From an uncultured Lachnospiraceae bacterium (lineage in GTDB: Bacteria > Bacillota > Clostridia > Lachnospirales > Lachnospiraceae): a stretch of 45,056 bases of DNA. Where the stretch lies: positions 1-45,056 of the forward strand of contig CAJULP010000020.1 of the NCBI GenBank assembly GCA_910587295.1. Reading direction: 5' to 3'. The position numbers and the translations under genes are program-made. Positions 23,593 through 32,075 of the stretch are shown piece after piece (positions within the stretch are counted from its first letter, which is position 1; each line of letters begins with the position of its first letter). The notes under the pieces are model-generated. The model made no database searches. It had not been told where the DNA came from and saw nothing but the letters and a program-made list of their open reading frames with translations.

Positions 23593-23636
23593 AAAAGCCC
23601 TGTTGCATGCCGGGAGGGCAGCAACAGGGCTTTTTA
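23593..23636. terminator. Bidirectional terminator between ribU and a convergent gene
   Basis: AAAAGCCCTGTTGC pairs with GCAACAGGGCTTTTT. Confidence 0.85.
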
Positions 23637-23663
23637 CTTTTCATATAAAGCTGACGCGTTACG

Positions 23664-24236
23664 CTATGGCGTGTCGTCAAAAAATTCTTCTACCTGTCCG
23701 GAGGGAGCGGCTTTTTCTTTTGGTGTATTTGCCGCTTCAACGGTATCTTCCGTGGGCTGCTGGGAGCTGGCCGTTTCGGGGGCGGTCTCATCTGACGCCT
23801 CTTTCGCCGGTGCGGCCGTTTCGGCCGGGTTTTCGCTTGCCACGGTTTCGGTATCAGCCGATTCTTTTGCCGTTTCTTTTTGAAGTGCGGTGAGGTCGGT
23901 AAAATTGGTTTCGGAAGCGCTCTGGCTATCCGTAACGGATTTAACGGTCTCCCGGACCTGATTTACGGAGTCGGTAATGACTTCTTTTGCTTTATGGAAA
24001 GCTTCTGTGGCAATGGCCTCAGCCTTGTCGAGATTTAAGGAAACATATGAACGAACCTTTGTAGGAACAGGCTCTTCATCCAGGTCTTCGCTAAAATCAT
24101 CAAAATCGTCATCTGTGTCATCCACACCGGCAAAAGAAGTTTCCTGCTCTTTCTTTTGCATATAAGAATAGACCCCATATGCCGCAGCTCCTGCCATAGC
24201 GGAGAAAAGTAAAAATTTCCCAAATTTTTTGGACAT
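23664..24236 (-). CDS. Membrane-anchored acidic protein of unknown function
   Basis: A 190-residue protein starting MSKKFGKFLLFSAMAGAAAYGVYSYMQKKEQ, a single N-terminal hydrophobic anchor, then an aspartate/glutamate-rich stretch (DDTDDDFDDFSEDLDEE), a helical segment (LDKAEAIATEAFHKAKEVITDSVNQVRETVKSV) and a low-complexity Ala/Glu/Thr/Pro tail. No catalytic motif is seen. The layout resembles YtxH-like anchored proteins of Firmicutes, but no assignment is made. AAAGGAG precedes the ATG. Divergent from the TetR gene on its right, with about 180 bases of A+T-rich promoter region between. Confidence 0.7.
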   Translation of the reverse strand: MSKKFGKFLLFSAMAGAAAYGVYSYMQKKEQETSFAGVDDTDDDFDDFSEDLDEEPVPTKVRSYVSLNLDKAEAIATEAFHKAKEVITDSVNQVRETVKSVTDSQSASETNFTDLTALQKETAKESADTETVASENPAETAAPAKEASDETAPETASSQQPTEDTVEAANTPKEKAAPSGQVEEFFDDTP

Positions 24237-24418
24237 AAATAGACTCCTTTCGGTTATTCATCGTATAGGAATATCTTAATACTATTTTGCGGAAATGAAA
24301 AGAGAATATGTATAAATAATCCAGAAATTTATTGCCTGACAATGAAAAATATGGTATATTTAATTTCGACTGGAAAAGTCAACGGGGAAGGGCGGCTAAA
24401 TGCCGATGGGGGATTTAT

Positions 24419-25024
24419 ATGAATGACAAATTTTTTGACCTGAAAAAGGAAAAGCAGGATCGGATGATCAATGCGGCGCTTAAGGTGTTTGCCCAAAACG
24501 GGTACGGACATGCCAGCACGGATGAGATCGTCAGGGAGGCAAGCATCAGCAAAGGGCTTTTGTTTCATTATTTCATCAGCAAACTAGGGCTGTATTCGTT
24601 TATTTATGATTATAGTGTCAGATATATGATGCTGGAGCTTTCCTCCGGGGTTTCCAAGGAAGAAACGGATTTTTTTAAACTGATCGATCAGATCAAACAG
24701 GCCCAGCTTCAGGTGATGAAGAATTATCCGTATATGCTTTTGTTCTTAAACAGGAGTAAGAGCGAGGATGTCAGCGAAGCCTTAGTGGAAACCGAGGAAA
24801 AAAGAGGGGTTCTGCCTGAGTGGTTTGGTGAGCTGATGGAGCGGGCGGATGACAGTCGTTTCCGGGATGGGGTGGACAAGCTTAAGCTTGGAAAGATGAT
24901 CGATTACGTGGCGGACGGGCTGATGGCCCAGCGTTTTTCGGAGGAAGCGTTCCAGCCGGAGATCTATTACAGGGAATTAAAGCAGTATTTACATATGATC
25001 GAAATAATGAGCTGTAAGAAGTAA
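24419..25024 (+). CDS. TetR/AcrR family transcriptional regulator
   Basis: A 201-residue regulator. The HTH is clear near the N-terminus: KQDRMINAALKVFAQNGYGHASTDEIVREASISKGLLFHYFISKLGLYSFIYDY. The C-terminal domain (ELMERADDSRFRDGVDKLKLGKMIDYVADGLMAQRF) resembles regulators of membrane or lipid genes in clostridia. An ATG at 24419 with GGGGGA upstream is chosen. It is followed after ten bases by a DUF6062-type gene, so they form an operon. Its target is unknown. Confidence 0.88.
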   Translation: MNDKFFDLKKEKQDRMINAALKVFAQNGYGHASTDEIVREASISKGLLFHYFISKLGLYSFIYDYSVRYMMLELSSGVSKEETDFFKLIDQIKQAQLQVMKNYPYMLLFLNRSKSEDVSEALVETEEKRGVLPEWFGELMERADDSRFRDGVDKLKLGKMIDYVADGLMAQRFSEEAFQPEIYYRELKQYLHMIEIMSCKK

Positions 25025-25034
25025 AGGAGGGGCT

Positions 25035-25796
25035 ATGAAAGAGACACTTTATACGATTCCGTTAAATGATGCGGTAAATGCTGATGATGAATGTCCGTTT
25101 TGCTTTATAGAGCGGGAAGTGGAACAGGATCTTTTGGACTTTGCCTTAGGAAGCGGTTCGTCTTATATGGAAAGCGATGTGCGGGAAGCCACGGATAAGG
25201 CGGGGTTTTGCAGGGAGCATTTTAAAAAGATGTTTGATTATGGGAACACCCTGGGGAATGGCTGGATCTTAAAGACTCATTATGCGAAGATGCGGGGGGA
25301 AATGAAAGAGCAGTTTGCCAAATTTGCTCCCACGAAATCATCGTTTATGGGAAAGCTCAAAAAGAATACCGAAAGGACAAACCCGATCGGCATCTGGGCG
25401 CAGGAGAAGGAGAAGTCCTGCTATATCTGCAGCCGCTTTGCGGACACCTATGACAGGTATATGGATACCTTCTTTTTTATGTATAAAAAGGATGAGGACT
25501 TCAGGCGCCGGATACGTTCCGGGAAAGGCTTTTGTCTGCATCATTTTGGCGATCTTTGTGAATACGGGGAGAGCCGTCTGTCGGATAAGGAGAAAAAAGA
25601 ATTTTACCCGGCTATGTTCGAACTGATGGATAAGAACATGGAGCGTCTGCAGGAGGATGTGTCCTGGCTGGTGGATAAGTTTGATTACCGGAATAAGGAT
25701 GCGGACTGGAAGACCTCTAAGGATGCTATCCAGAGGGGGATGCAGAAGTTAAAGGGCGGTTATCCGGCGGACCCGCCCTACAAAATGAATAAATGA
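25035..25796 (+). CDS. DUF6062 family protein (Cys-rich, putative metal-binding)
   Basis: A 253-residue cytosolic protein with paired cysteines: DECPFCFIE near residue 20, GFCREHF near 57, SCYICSRF near 128 and GFCLHHFGDL near 165. The CPxC/CxxH spacing repeated in two halves suggests two metal-binding or redox modules. It matches the clostridial DUF6062 family as I remember it; function is unknown. It follows a TetR regulator (AAAGGAGG before the ATG), which may sense the same signal. Convergent with spoVAC. Confidence 0.75.
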   Translation: MKETLYTIPLNDAVNADDECPFCFIEREVEQDLLDFALGSGSSYMESDVREATDKAGFCREHFKKMFDYGNTLGNGWILKTHYAKMRGEMKEQFAKFAPTKSSFMGKLKKNTERTNPIGIWAQEKEKSCYICSRFADTYDRYMDTFFFMYKKDEDFRRRIRSGKGFCLHHFGDLCEYGESRLSDKEKKEFYPAMFELMDKNMERLQEDVSWLVDKFDYRNKDADWKTSKDAIQRGMQKLKGGYPADPPYKMNK

Positions 25797-25816
25797 TCCT
25801 AACTTCATACAGGTCT

Positions 25817-26296
25817 TTACAAAATTCCTGCGGCGCCTAAGATCCAGTAACAAAGTCCCAGCGCCCAGCTGGTGAAGATCCCGTAAAGGATCACCGGACC
25901 GGCAATGGTGAAAATCTTGCAGCCGATCCCGAACACCTGACCTTCTTTTTTAAATTCCACGGCGGGGGCAGCCACAGAGTTAGCAAACCCGGTAATGGGA
26001 ACTAATGCGCCTGCCCCGCCAAATTTGACAATGGATGGATAGATATTAAATCCGGTTAAAAGCACGCTTGCAAGTACCAGGACTAGGGAACAAAAGCTCC
26101 CTGCCATGTCCTTGTCCATGCCCAGGGCATTGGATGCAAAGTTTAACAGGAACTGGCCCGCCACACAGATAACGCCGCCGGTGATGAAGGCTTTTAACAT
26201 CTGTAAAAGCAGGTTGTGGGTGGGGGTGATGCGTTTGACGTATTCTTCATAATCTTTTTCAAGGGAGAGTTGTTCTTTGCTTTTTTGTTCGCCCAT
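25817..26296 (-). CDS. spoVAC: Stage V sporulation protein AC
   Basis: A 159-residue membrane protein for dipicolinic acid movement in spores. SpoVAC features are visible: YVKRITPTHNLLLQMLKAFITGGVICVAGQFLLNF, TGFNIYPSIVKFGGAGALVPITGFANSVAAPAVEFKKEGQVFGIGCKIFTIAGPVILYGI. It lies alone on the minus strand, not next to spoVAD or spoVAE as usual. The ATG at 26296 follows GAGGA; an upstream ATG at 26308 is less likely. A strong forespore-type promoter precedes it (26340-26369). No partner gene is in the transcript. Confidence 0.92.
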   Translation of the reverse strand: MGEQKSKEQLSLEKDYEEYVKRITPTHNLLLQMLKAFITGGVICVAGQFLLNFASNALGMDKDMAGSFCSLVLVLASVLLTGFNIYPSIVKFGGAGALVPITGFANSVAAPAVEFKKEGQVFGIGCKIFTIAGPVILYGIFTSWALGLCYWILGAAGIL

Positions 26297-26339
26297 AGTC
26301 TTCCTCATTTCCTATAAATTTTAGTCAGTTTCTCTTCAT

Positions 26340-26369
26340 TAGTTTGCGTGGCCTTGAAAAAAATATACA
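26340..26369 (-). promoter_or_regulatory. Forespore (sigma-G/F-like) promoter of spoVAC
   Basis: On the minus strand TGTATA (26369-26364), a 17-base spacer and CAAACTA (26346-26340) fit the sigma-G consensus GxATA-N17/18-CATxxTA. Located about 45 bases before the spoVAC start. Confidence 0.65.
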
Positions 26370-26502
26370 GATAAATTCCAAGTTTACCATAATTTTTTGT
26401 AAGGGTATGGGGATGTCTTATCTTGTAGATTTTTGTAAGGGGTGATAAACTATAGTGAAGGACAAAAATATTTCGATGGGATAAAGAACGAGGATTTTGA
26501 AG

Positions 26503-27879
26503 ATGGTCAGTTTTTCCAGTTTAGAATTTATATTCCGGTTTTTGCCGGTTTTTTTGATATTATACTATATTGTGCCCTGTAAATATCGTGAGATTGCATT
26601 TTTAGCAGGCAGTCTTATTTTTTATGCCGTGGGGGAGCCCGTGTTCATCCTTGCGCTGGTGGCGGCAACGCTTTTGAACTATCTTTTTGCGACACTGTCA
26701 TGGAAAGTGGGAGAAGGGTTTGAGCTCCATGAGTGGCAGAAAAGGCGAAGGAAACAGTTCATGATAAGGGCGGTTGTCATGGATGTGGCCATATTGACCG
26801 TATTTAAGCTGCTTGGCGCTTTTGTGGACCATTCGCTTTTGCCTCTTGGCATCAGCTATTATATTTTTAAGATGATATCCTTCCAGGTGGATCTTTACCG
26901 GAAAAAAATGTGGGAAAAGCCAAAGCTTAAGAATGTGGCGCTTTATTTTATGATGTTTCCCCAGGCGGTCTCCGGGCCGATCATGCGCTATCATGAGGGG
27001 GAGTTTGAGCTTTCCAAGGAGTGGGATGCGGAGCAGCTTGAGGACGGGCTTAAGTATTTTATCTTAGGACTGGGGATGAAGGTGCTTTTGGCGGATAAGC
27101 TGGCGATCTTGTGGAACGATCTGCAGATGATCGGGTTCCAAAGCATTTCAACGCCCCTGGCATGGCTTGGGGCGGCGGGGTATTCCCTGCGGCTTTACTT
27201 TGATTTTTGGGGCTATTCTCTGATGGCATCGGGGATTTTGGTGATGCTTGGCTATAATTTTATTGAAAACTTTAACCATCCCTATGCGTCAAAAAGTATC
27301 TCGGAGTTTTACAGAAGATGGCATATCACATTAGGGAGCTGGTTTCGGGATTATGTGTATATCCCTATGGGGGGAAGCAGATGCGGCAGGGGGCGTCTTT
27401 TCTTAAACCTTGCGGTGGTCTGGCTTTTGACCGGGATCTGGCACGGGAACGGCGTCAATTATGTGATCTGGGGCGTGGTGCTGGGTGTGTTGATAATCGG
27501 GGAAAAGTTTGTTTACGGAAAATATCTGGATAAGATTCCGGTACTGGGCAGCTTATATGTGCTGTTTTTGATTCCCTTAACCTGGGTGGTCTTTGCGATT
27601 ACCGATCTAAAGCAGCTTGGGGTTTATTTTGGGCGTTTGTTCCCTTTGATCGGCGGTGCGGGAATTTCGGTGAACCAACAGGATATCATAAGGTACGGGC
27701 AGAATTACTGGATTTATTTTGCGGCGGGGATCGTACTGTGCATTCCCGGGGTGTTCCGGTTTTTTGAAAAACATAAGAAAAACCCGGCCGCCATCCTGCT
27801 TCTTGCGGTGGTGTTCTGGTATTCGGTTTATTTCTTGTCCAGCAGTGCCGGGAATCCCTTTATGTATTTAAATTTCTAA
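26503..27879 (+). CDS. MBOAT family O-acyltransferase (DltB/AlgI-like)
   Basis: A 458-residue polytopic membrane protein with the MBOAT core: LPLGISYYIFKMISFQVDLYR, MMFPQAVSGPIMRYHE, NHPYASKSISEFYRRWHITLGSWFRDYVYIPMGGSR, and the catalytic His in GIWHGNGVNYVIWG. These proteins move acyl groups, usually acetyl, across the membrane onto cell-wall or exported polysaccharides. The next gene, an SGNH hydrolase with an N-terminal anchor, is the usual extracytoplasmic partner. The ATG at 26503 follows CGAGG. Exact acceptor unknown. Confidence 0.9.
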   Translation: MVSFSSLEFIFRFLPVFLILYYIVPCKYREIAFLAGSLIFYAVGEPVFILALVAATLLNYLFATLSWKVGEGFELHEWQKRRRKQFMIRAVVMDVAILTVFKLLGAFVDHSLLPLGISYYIFKMISFQVDLYRKKMWEKPKLKNVALYFMMFPQAVSGPIMRYHEGEFELSKEWDAEQLEDGLKYFILGLGMKVLLADKLAILWNDLQMIGFQSISTPLAWLGAAGYSLRLYFDFWGYSLMASGILVMLGYNFIENFNHPYASKSISEFYRRWHITLGSWFRDYVYIPMGGSRCGRGRLFLNLAVVWLLTGIWHGNGVNYVIWGVVLGVLIIGEKFVYGKYLDKIPVLGSLYVLFLIPLTWVVFAITDLKQLGVYFGRLFPLIGGAGISVNQQDIIRYGQNYWIYFAAGIVLCIPGVFRFFEKHKKNPAAILLLAVVFWYSVYFLSSSAGNPFMYLNF

Positions 27880-27901
27880 GTTGGCAGAAAAGAGGAAAGC
27901 T

Positions 27902-29038
27902 ATGAAGTGGATTAGGAAGTGTCCTTTATTTATCATTCTTGTTAGTACAGGGATCCTTTTTACAATCATTGGGATAAGCGGAAGGCAAAGCGTCTATGCC
28001 GGCCAGGAATATGTTCCCTTAAAGGCGCCGGTCTTGTCCGTGATGTTTGCGGCTGTCAATGACGGCATTTATCCATGGCATATTTTGGAGCAGGAAACTG
28101 TTTTGGCAAGTGGGAATCTTTCCGGGGAAGAACCGCCCCAGCAGCCCCCTGCCGCAAAAGAGGAGGGAACGGACTCAAAGGAGCCTGGAATGGAGGAGGG
28201 GTTACCGGAAACCGACAGGGAAGCTTCCAAGGAAATCGGAGAAGAGGAAGGGATCGAAAGCCTTTCGCCGGAAGAACCTCCGGAAATCGGGGATGTTTCA
28301 GGGAATGATATGAAGGAGGGCATGGATCCGGTGCAGGAAGACCCGGAGCAGATTCCGGAAGGAAGGTTAGAGCCCTTACGGGAAAGTACACATGAGGAGT
28401 ACCTGAACCATATTTCAGCGGATATTTATGGTGATGCAGGGGTGGTCCGTGCCGCCGCATACGATTTTTCACAGGTGGATGAGAGCTATTTTGATGACGC
28501 TTTGTTTATCGGGGATTCCAGGACGGTGGGCCTTCGGGATTATACGAGCCTGCCGGAGCATGCAGATTTTTATTGTGAGACTTCCCTGACTATTTATAAA
28601 GTGTTAGAGGAGGACTTTAATGGCCTTGGTACGATCCGGGAAGCCATAGAGGCAAAGGATTACGGTAAGATTTACCTGATGGTGGGGATCAACGAACTTG
28701 GCCGGGGCACCACGGAAGACTACATGGAAAAATACACGGAGGTAGTGGATACCCTCCGGGCCTGGGAGCCGGACGCAAAGCTCATCATACAGGGCGTTAT
28801 GCGGGTTTCCGGGGAAAAGAACAGCAAGGACCCGATCTTTAATAACAGCAATATCAATGCAAGGAACAACGCCGTGGCTACGTTAGCGGATAACAAAGAC
28901 ATTTTTTATATTGATGTGAATGAAGTGGTCTGTGACGAGGAAGGAAATCTTAACGAGGAATACACGTTTGACCAGATTCATCTGCTGGGGGTTTATAATG
29001 ACCTGTGGAAAGAATTTCTGCTTTCCCACGGGGTTTAA
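27902..29038 (+). CDS. Membrane-anchored SGNH/GDSL hydrolase
   Basis: A 378-residue exported protein: an N-terminal signal anchor (CPLFIILVSTGILFTIIGISG), a Pro/Glu-rich spacer of about 110 residues (about 70-180), and an SGNH domain with block I FIGDSRTVGL, block III MVGINELGRGT and block V DQIHLLG (catalytic Asp and His). Predicted to transfer or remove O-acyl groups outside the cell, working with the MBOAT protein encoded 22 bases upstream. The ATG at 27902 is supported by GAGGAAAG; the TTG at 27881 is weaker. Followed by spoVAD with 89 bases between. Confidence 0.87.
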   Translation: MKWIRKCPLFIILVSTGILFTIIGISGRQSVYAGQEYVPLKAPVLSVMFAAVNDGIYPWHILEQETVLASGNLSGEEPPQQPPAAKEEGTDSKEPGMEEGLPETDREASKEIGEEEGIESLSPEEPPEIGDVSGNDMKEGMDPVQEDPEQIPEGRLEPLRESTHEEYLNHISADIYGDAGVVRAAAYDFSQVDESYFDDALFIGDSRTVGLRDYTSLPEHADFYCETSLTIYKVLEEDFNGLGTIREAIEAKDYGKIYLMVGINELGRGTTEDYMEKYTEVVDTLRAWEPDAKLIIQGVMRVSGEKNSKDPIFNNSNINARNNAVATLADNKDIFYIDVNEVVCDEEGNLNEEYTFDQIHLLGVYNDLWKEFLLSHGV

Positions 29039-29081
29039 AGCCCGGGTCTTGCAGGTAAAAAATTTGAAATGAATAAAAAAA

Positions 29082-29120
29082 TCCAGATGAGAAAAGATAG
29101 TAGAAAGTAAATCATCTGGA
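29082..29120 (+). promoter_or_regulatory. Hairpin covering the spoVAD ribosome binding site
   Basis: TCCAGATGA (29082-29090) pairs with TCATCTGGA (29112-29120), and the latter runs into the GGAGG site (29118-29122) six bases before the ATG. Folding would partly hide it. Regulation is inferred. Confidence 0.45.
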
Positions 29121-29127
29121 GGTTTTT

Positions 29128-30165
29128 ATGGATACAACAGTTGGGGCAATTTTTCAGCAGGGTGAGCATAGCATTAAAGTACCTGTGCCTGTTTATATAA
29201 GAAGCAGTGCTTCGGTGGTGGGAACCAAAGAAGGGGAAGGACCCTTTGGAAACAGCTTTGACGTGGTGGGAACGGACGATAAATTCGGGTGCGATACCTG
29301 GGAGCAGGCGGAGAGCACGCTGCAAAAGGAAGCGCTGCAGCTTGCCATCGGAAAATCCGGCATGAAAAGTGGGGAGATCCGATATCTTTTTGCAGGAGAC
29401 TTGCTTGGCCAGTCCATAGCCAGCAGTTTTGGGGTGGCTTCTTTTCAAATTCCCTTGGTAGGGATGTACGGAGCCTGTTCCACCTGCGGGCTGACCCTTT
29501 CCATGGCAACGGTGATGATCGCGGGAGGGATGGCGGAACATGCTGCTTGTGTGACATCCAGCCACTTTGCCAGTGCGGAAAAAGAGTTCCGTTTTCCTTT
29601 GGGCTACGGGAACCAGCGGCCGCTGTCAGCGACCTGGACCGTAACGGGAAGCGGCGCTTTTATCCTAAGCAGTACAAGAGGCCGGCATGACAGAGCCATG
29701 GTCTCCGGTCTCACTATAGGCAAGATCGTGGACTATGGGTTAAAGGATTCCATGAACATGGGAGCTTGCATGGCGCCTGCGGCCTGTGATACCATATATC
29801 GTAACCTGATGGATTTCGGCCGGGTTCCTTCGGATTATGACAAGATCATCACCGGGGATTTGGGAAGCGTGGGTCAGAAGGTATTATGGGATCTGATGCG
29901 GGAAAAGGGGATGGATATTTCCAAGGTGCATATGGACTGTGGGATGGAGATTTATGACCAGAGCCAGGACGCCCATGCCGGGGGAAGCGGCTGCGGCTGC
30001 TCGGCGGTGGTCTTATCCGCGTATGTGTTAAAGCAGCTTGAGGAAGGAAAATGGAAACGGGTGTTATTTGTTCCTACCGGGGCCCTGCTTTCCAAGACAA
30101 GCTTTAATGAAGGACAGAGTATACCGGGTATCGCCCACGGGGTGGAACTGGTCAGCTGCCGTTAG
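29128..30165 (+). CDS. spoVAD: Stage V sporulation protein AD
   Basis: A 345-residue thiolase-fold protein that binds dipicolinic acid for uptake into the forespore. Visible: VPVYIRSSASVVGTKEGEGPFGNSFD, ETLQKEALQLAIGKSG-type helix (residues 65-80), the loop GMYGACSTCGLTLSMATVMIAGG, HFASAEKEFRFPLGYGNQRPLSATWTVTGSGA, and HAGGSGCGCSAVV. Its own GGAGG site lies under a possible hairpin. It stands away from spoVAC, on the opposite strand, with the acyltransferase pair between. Confidence 0.94.
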   Translation: MDTTVGAIFQQGEHSIKVPVPVYIRSSASVVGTKEGEGPFGNSFDVVGTDDKFGCDTWEQAESTLQKEALQLAIGKSGMKSGEIRYLFAGDLLGQSIASSFGVASFQIPLVGMYGACSTCGLTLSMATVMIAGGMAEHAACVTSSHFASAEKEFRFPLGYGNQRPLSATWTVTGSGAFILSSTRGRHDRAMVSGLTIGKIVDYGLKDSMNMGACMAPAACDTIYRNLMDFGRVPSDYDKIITGDLGSVGQKVLWDLMREKGMDISKVHMDCGMEIYDQSQDAHAGGSGCGCSAVVLSAYVLKQLEEGKWKRVLFVPTGALLSKTSFNEGQSIPGIAHGVELVSCR

Positions 30166-30293
30166 CGGCAAAGCCAGGACAGGCGCATGCAGGCCCTGGC
30201 TTTGTTTCCGTAGAGAATTATACAATTAATATGCGAAACTGTAATAGAAAAAATCCGGTTCAAATGCTATCCTGATTTCAGGAGGTATGGCAT

Positions 30294-32015
30294 ATGAAAA
30301 AAATGAGGAATAAAACAAGCTATCAAAATTTTAATGTGGCTGTGTATTGTCCGGTCCACAATGTGAACAGCATCACGGATGAAGCGGAATTTGAGAGCAG
30401 GTTCCGGCATCTTACTGACCATGTAAAGATTGGGCGGGCCTATGTGGAATGCTACAGGGGGCTGGAATGGGCAAGCAAGGAACAGCTCCTTAAGGTAAAG
30501 GCGTACTTTGAGGGGAAAGGCATTGCGGTGTCCGGCGGAATCACCACCTGTGCAGGGGAAAACGATCAGGACGGTTTCGTTTCCCTGTGCTATTCCAAGC
30601 CGGAAGGGCAGGAGATCCTGCGAAAGGCAGTTGCGCTCAACGCGGAAGTGTTCGACGAATTTATATTTGACGACTTTTATTTCCTTAACTGCCGCTGTAA
30701 GGACTGCGTGGCAAAAAAAGGGGAGCGGTCCTGGTCAGAGTTCCGCCTATCGGAGAAAAGGCGGATCACGGAAGAGATCGTGATGAAGACGGCCAAAGAG
30801 GTAAATCCCGACGTCAACGTTATTGTCAAGTTCCCCCAGTGGTACGAGGTGTTTAACGAGACAGGGTATGACCTGAAAATGGAACCTTCTTTGTTTGATT
30901 CCATTTATACGGGAACGGAGACCAGGAATCCGGTATATGCGGCCCAGCATCTGCCCAAATATTTAAGCTACTTTATTATGCGTTATCTGGAAAGCGCAGC
31001 CCCGGGAAGGAACTTAGGCGGCTGGTTTGACCCTTATGAATGTACATATAACCTGACTTCTTATCTGGAGCAGGCATATCTTACGCTGTTTGCCAAGGCA
31101 AGGGAAGTTGCCCTGTTCAGCCTGGGCTCTATCATTGACGATCCCACATTCCGTCTGTTTGCTCCGGTTGTTGGGGAGTTGTTTGATGAGGTGGACGGGT
31201 ATTTAGGACAGTTAGGCAACCCTGTGGGAGCGGCAGCTTACCGGCCCGCTAACGGGAGAGGGGAAGATAACATCCATAATTACCTGGGGATGTGCGGCAT
31301 CCCGTTAGAGCCTTGTATCGACTATCCGGAAAAGGAAAAGGTGATCTTCCTTGCGGAAGGGGCGGCGGATGACCCTATGATCGTCTCTAAGATGAAAAAG
31401 AGTATGCTGGAGGGCGGATCTGTTATTGTGACCAGCGGGTTTGTTAGGAAGCTGGGAGATGGTTTCTCAGAGTTTGTGAATGTGAAATATTCTGCCAGAA
31501 AGGCAATGGTCAGCGAATTTGCCGACAGTAAGAACAGCGGCGTATCCATCAGCGGCAAATATACCGGCGTAAAGCCCGTGCTGATTCCGCAGATGGAATA
31601 CTGTACCAACGATGTCTGGGAGCTGGCTGCGGCATACGGAACAGATAACAATTTCCCGGTTGTGCTAAGGTGCAGCTACGGGGATGGCAATATCAGTATT
31701 ATTACCATACCGGACGATATGGGGGATCTTTATCATTATCCGGTACAGGTGCTTGGCGTGATCCGGGAGGTGTTTGGCAAGGAAATGCCGGCGGTGCTTG
31801 AGGGACCTTCGGGGATACAGCTCTTTTTCTATGACAGCGGGCATATCATTGTAAGGTCAGACCTGCCTTATATGGAGGATGTCACTTTAAAGGTGGCGGA
31901 TGGCGTCCACATGGCTAAAGATATCGTCAGGAACGTGGAGCTTTCGGTAACGGGCGGGAGACTGTTGCTTCATACGGTTCCCGGCGTGAACTGTGTGCTG
32001 GAATTAATAAAATAA
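30294..32015 (+). CDS. Putative TIM-barrel glycosyl hydrolase-like protein
   Basis: A 573-residue cytosolic protein with no signal peptide. The N-terminal 330 residues look like a beta/alpha barrel: FNVAVYCPVHNVNS, HVKIGRAYVECYRGLEWAS, FDEFIFDDFYFLNCRCKDCVAKKG (paired acidic residues and a CxC/CxxC cluster), IVKFPQWYEVFNETG. The middle (KVIFLAEGAADDPMIVSKMKKSMLEGGSVIVTSGFV) resembles a glutamine-amidotransferase-like accessory domain of GH42-type enzymes, and the end is a beta domain. Function not known; substrate not inferred. GGAGG precedes the ATG. Stands alone between spoVAD and the phosphatase gene. Confidence 0.55.
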   Translation: MKKMRNKTSYQNFNVAVYCPVHNVNSITDEAEFESRFRHLTDHVKIGRAYVECYRGLEWASKEQLLKVKAYFEGKGIAVSGGITTCAGENDQDGFVSLCYSKPEGQEILRKAVALNAEVFDEFIFDDFYFLNCRCKDCVAKKGERSWSEFRLSEKRRITEEIVMKTAKEVNPDVNVIVKFPQWYEVFNETGYDLKMEPSLFDSIYTGTETRNPVYAAQHLPKYLSYFIMRYLESAAPGRNLGGWFDPYECTYNLTSYLEQAYLTLFAKAREVALFSLGSIIDDPTFRLFAPVVGELFDEVDGYLGQLGNPVGAAAYRPANGRGEDNIHNYLGMCGIPLEPCIDYPEKEKVIFLAEGAADDPMIVSKMKKSMLEGGSVIVTSGFVRKLGDGFSEFVNVKYSARKAMVSEFADSKNSGVSISGKYTGVKPVLIPQMEYCTNDVWELAAAYGTDNNFPVVLRCSYGDGNISIITIPDDMGDLYHYPVQVLGVIREVFGKEMPAVLEGPSGIQLFFYDSGHIIVRSDLPYMEDVTLKVADGVHMAKDIVRNVELSVTGGRLLLHTVPGVNCVLELIK

Positions 32016-32075
32016 CAACTGTGTGGTATAAACTGCCGCAGGTCATGGCCACATAGGGAAACAGGAGGGGGATTT

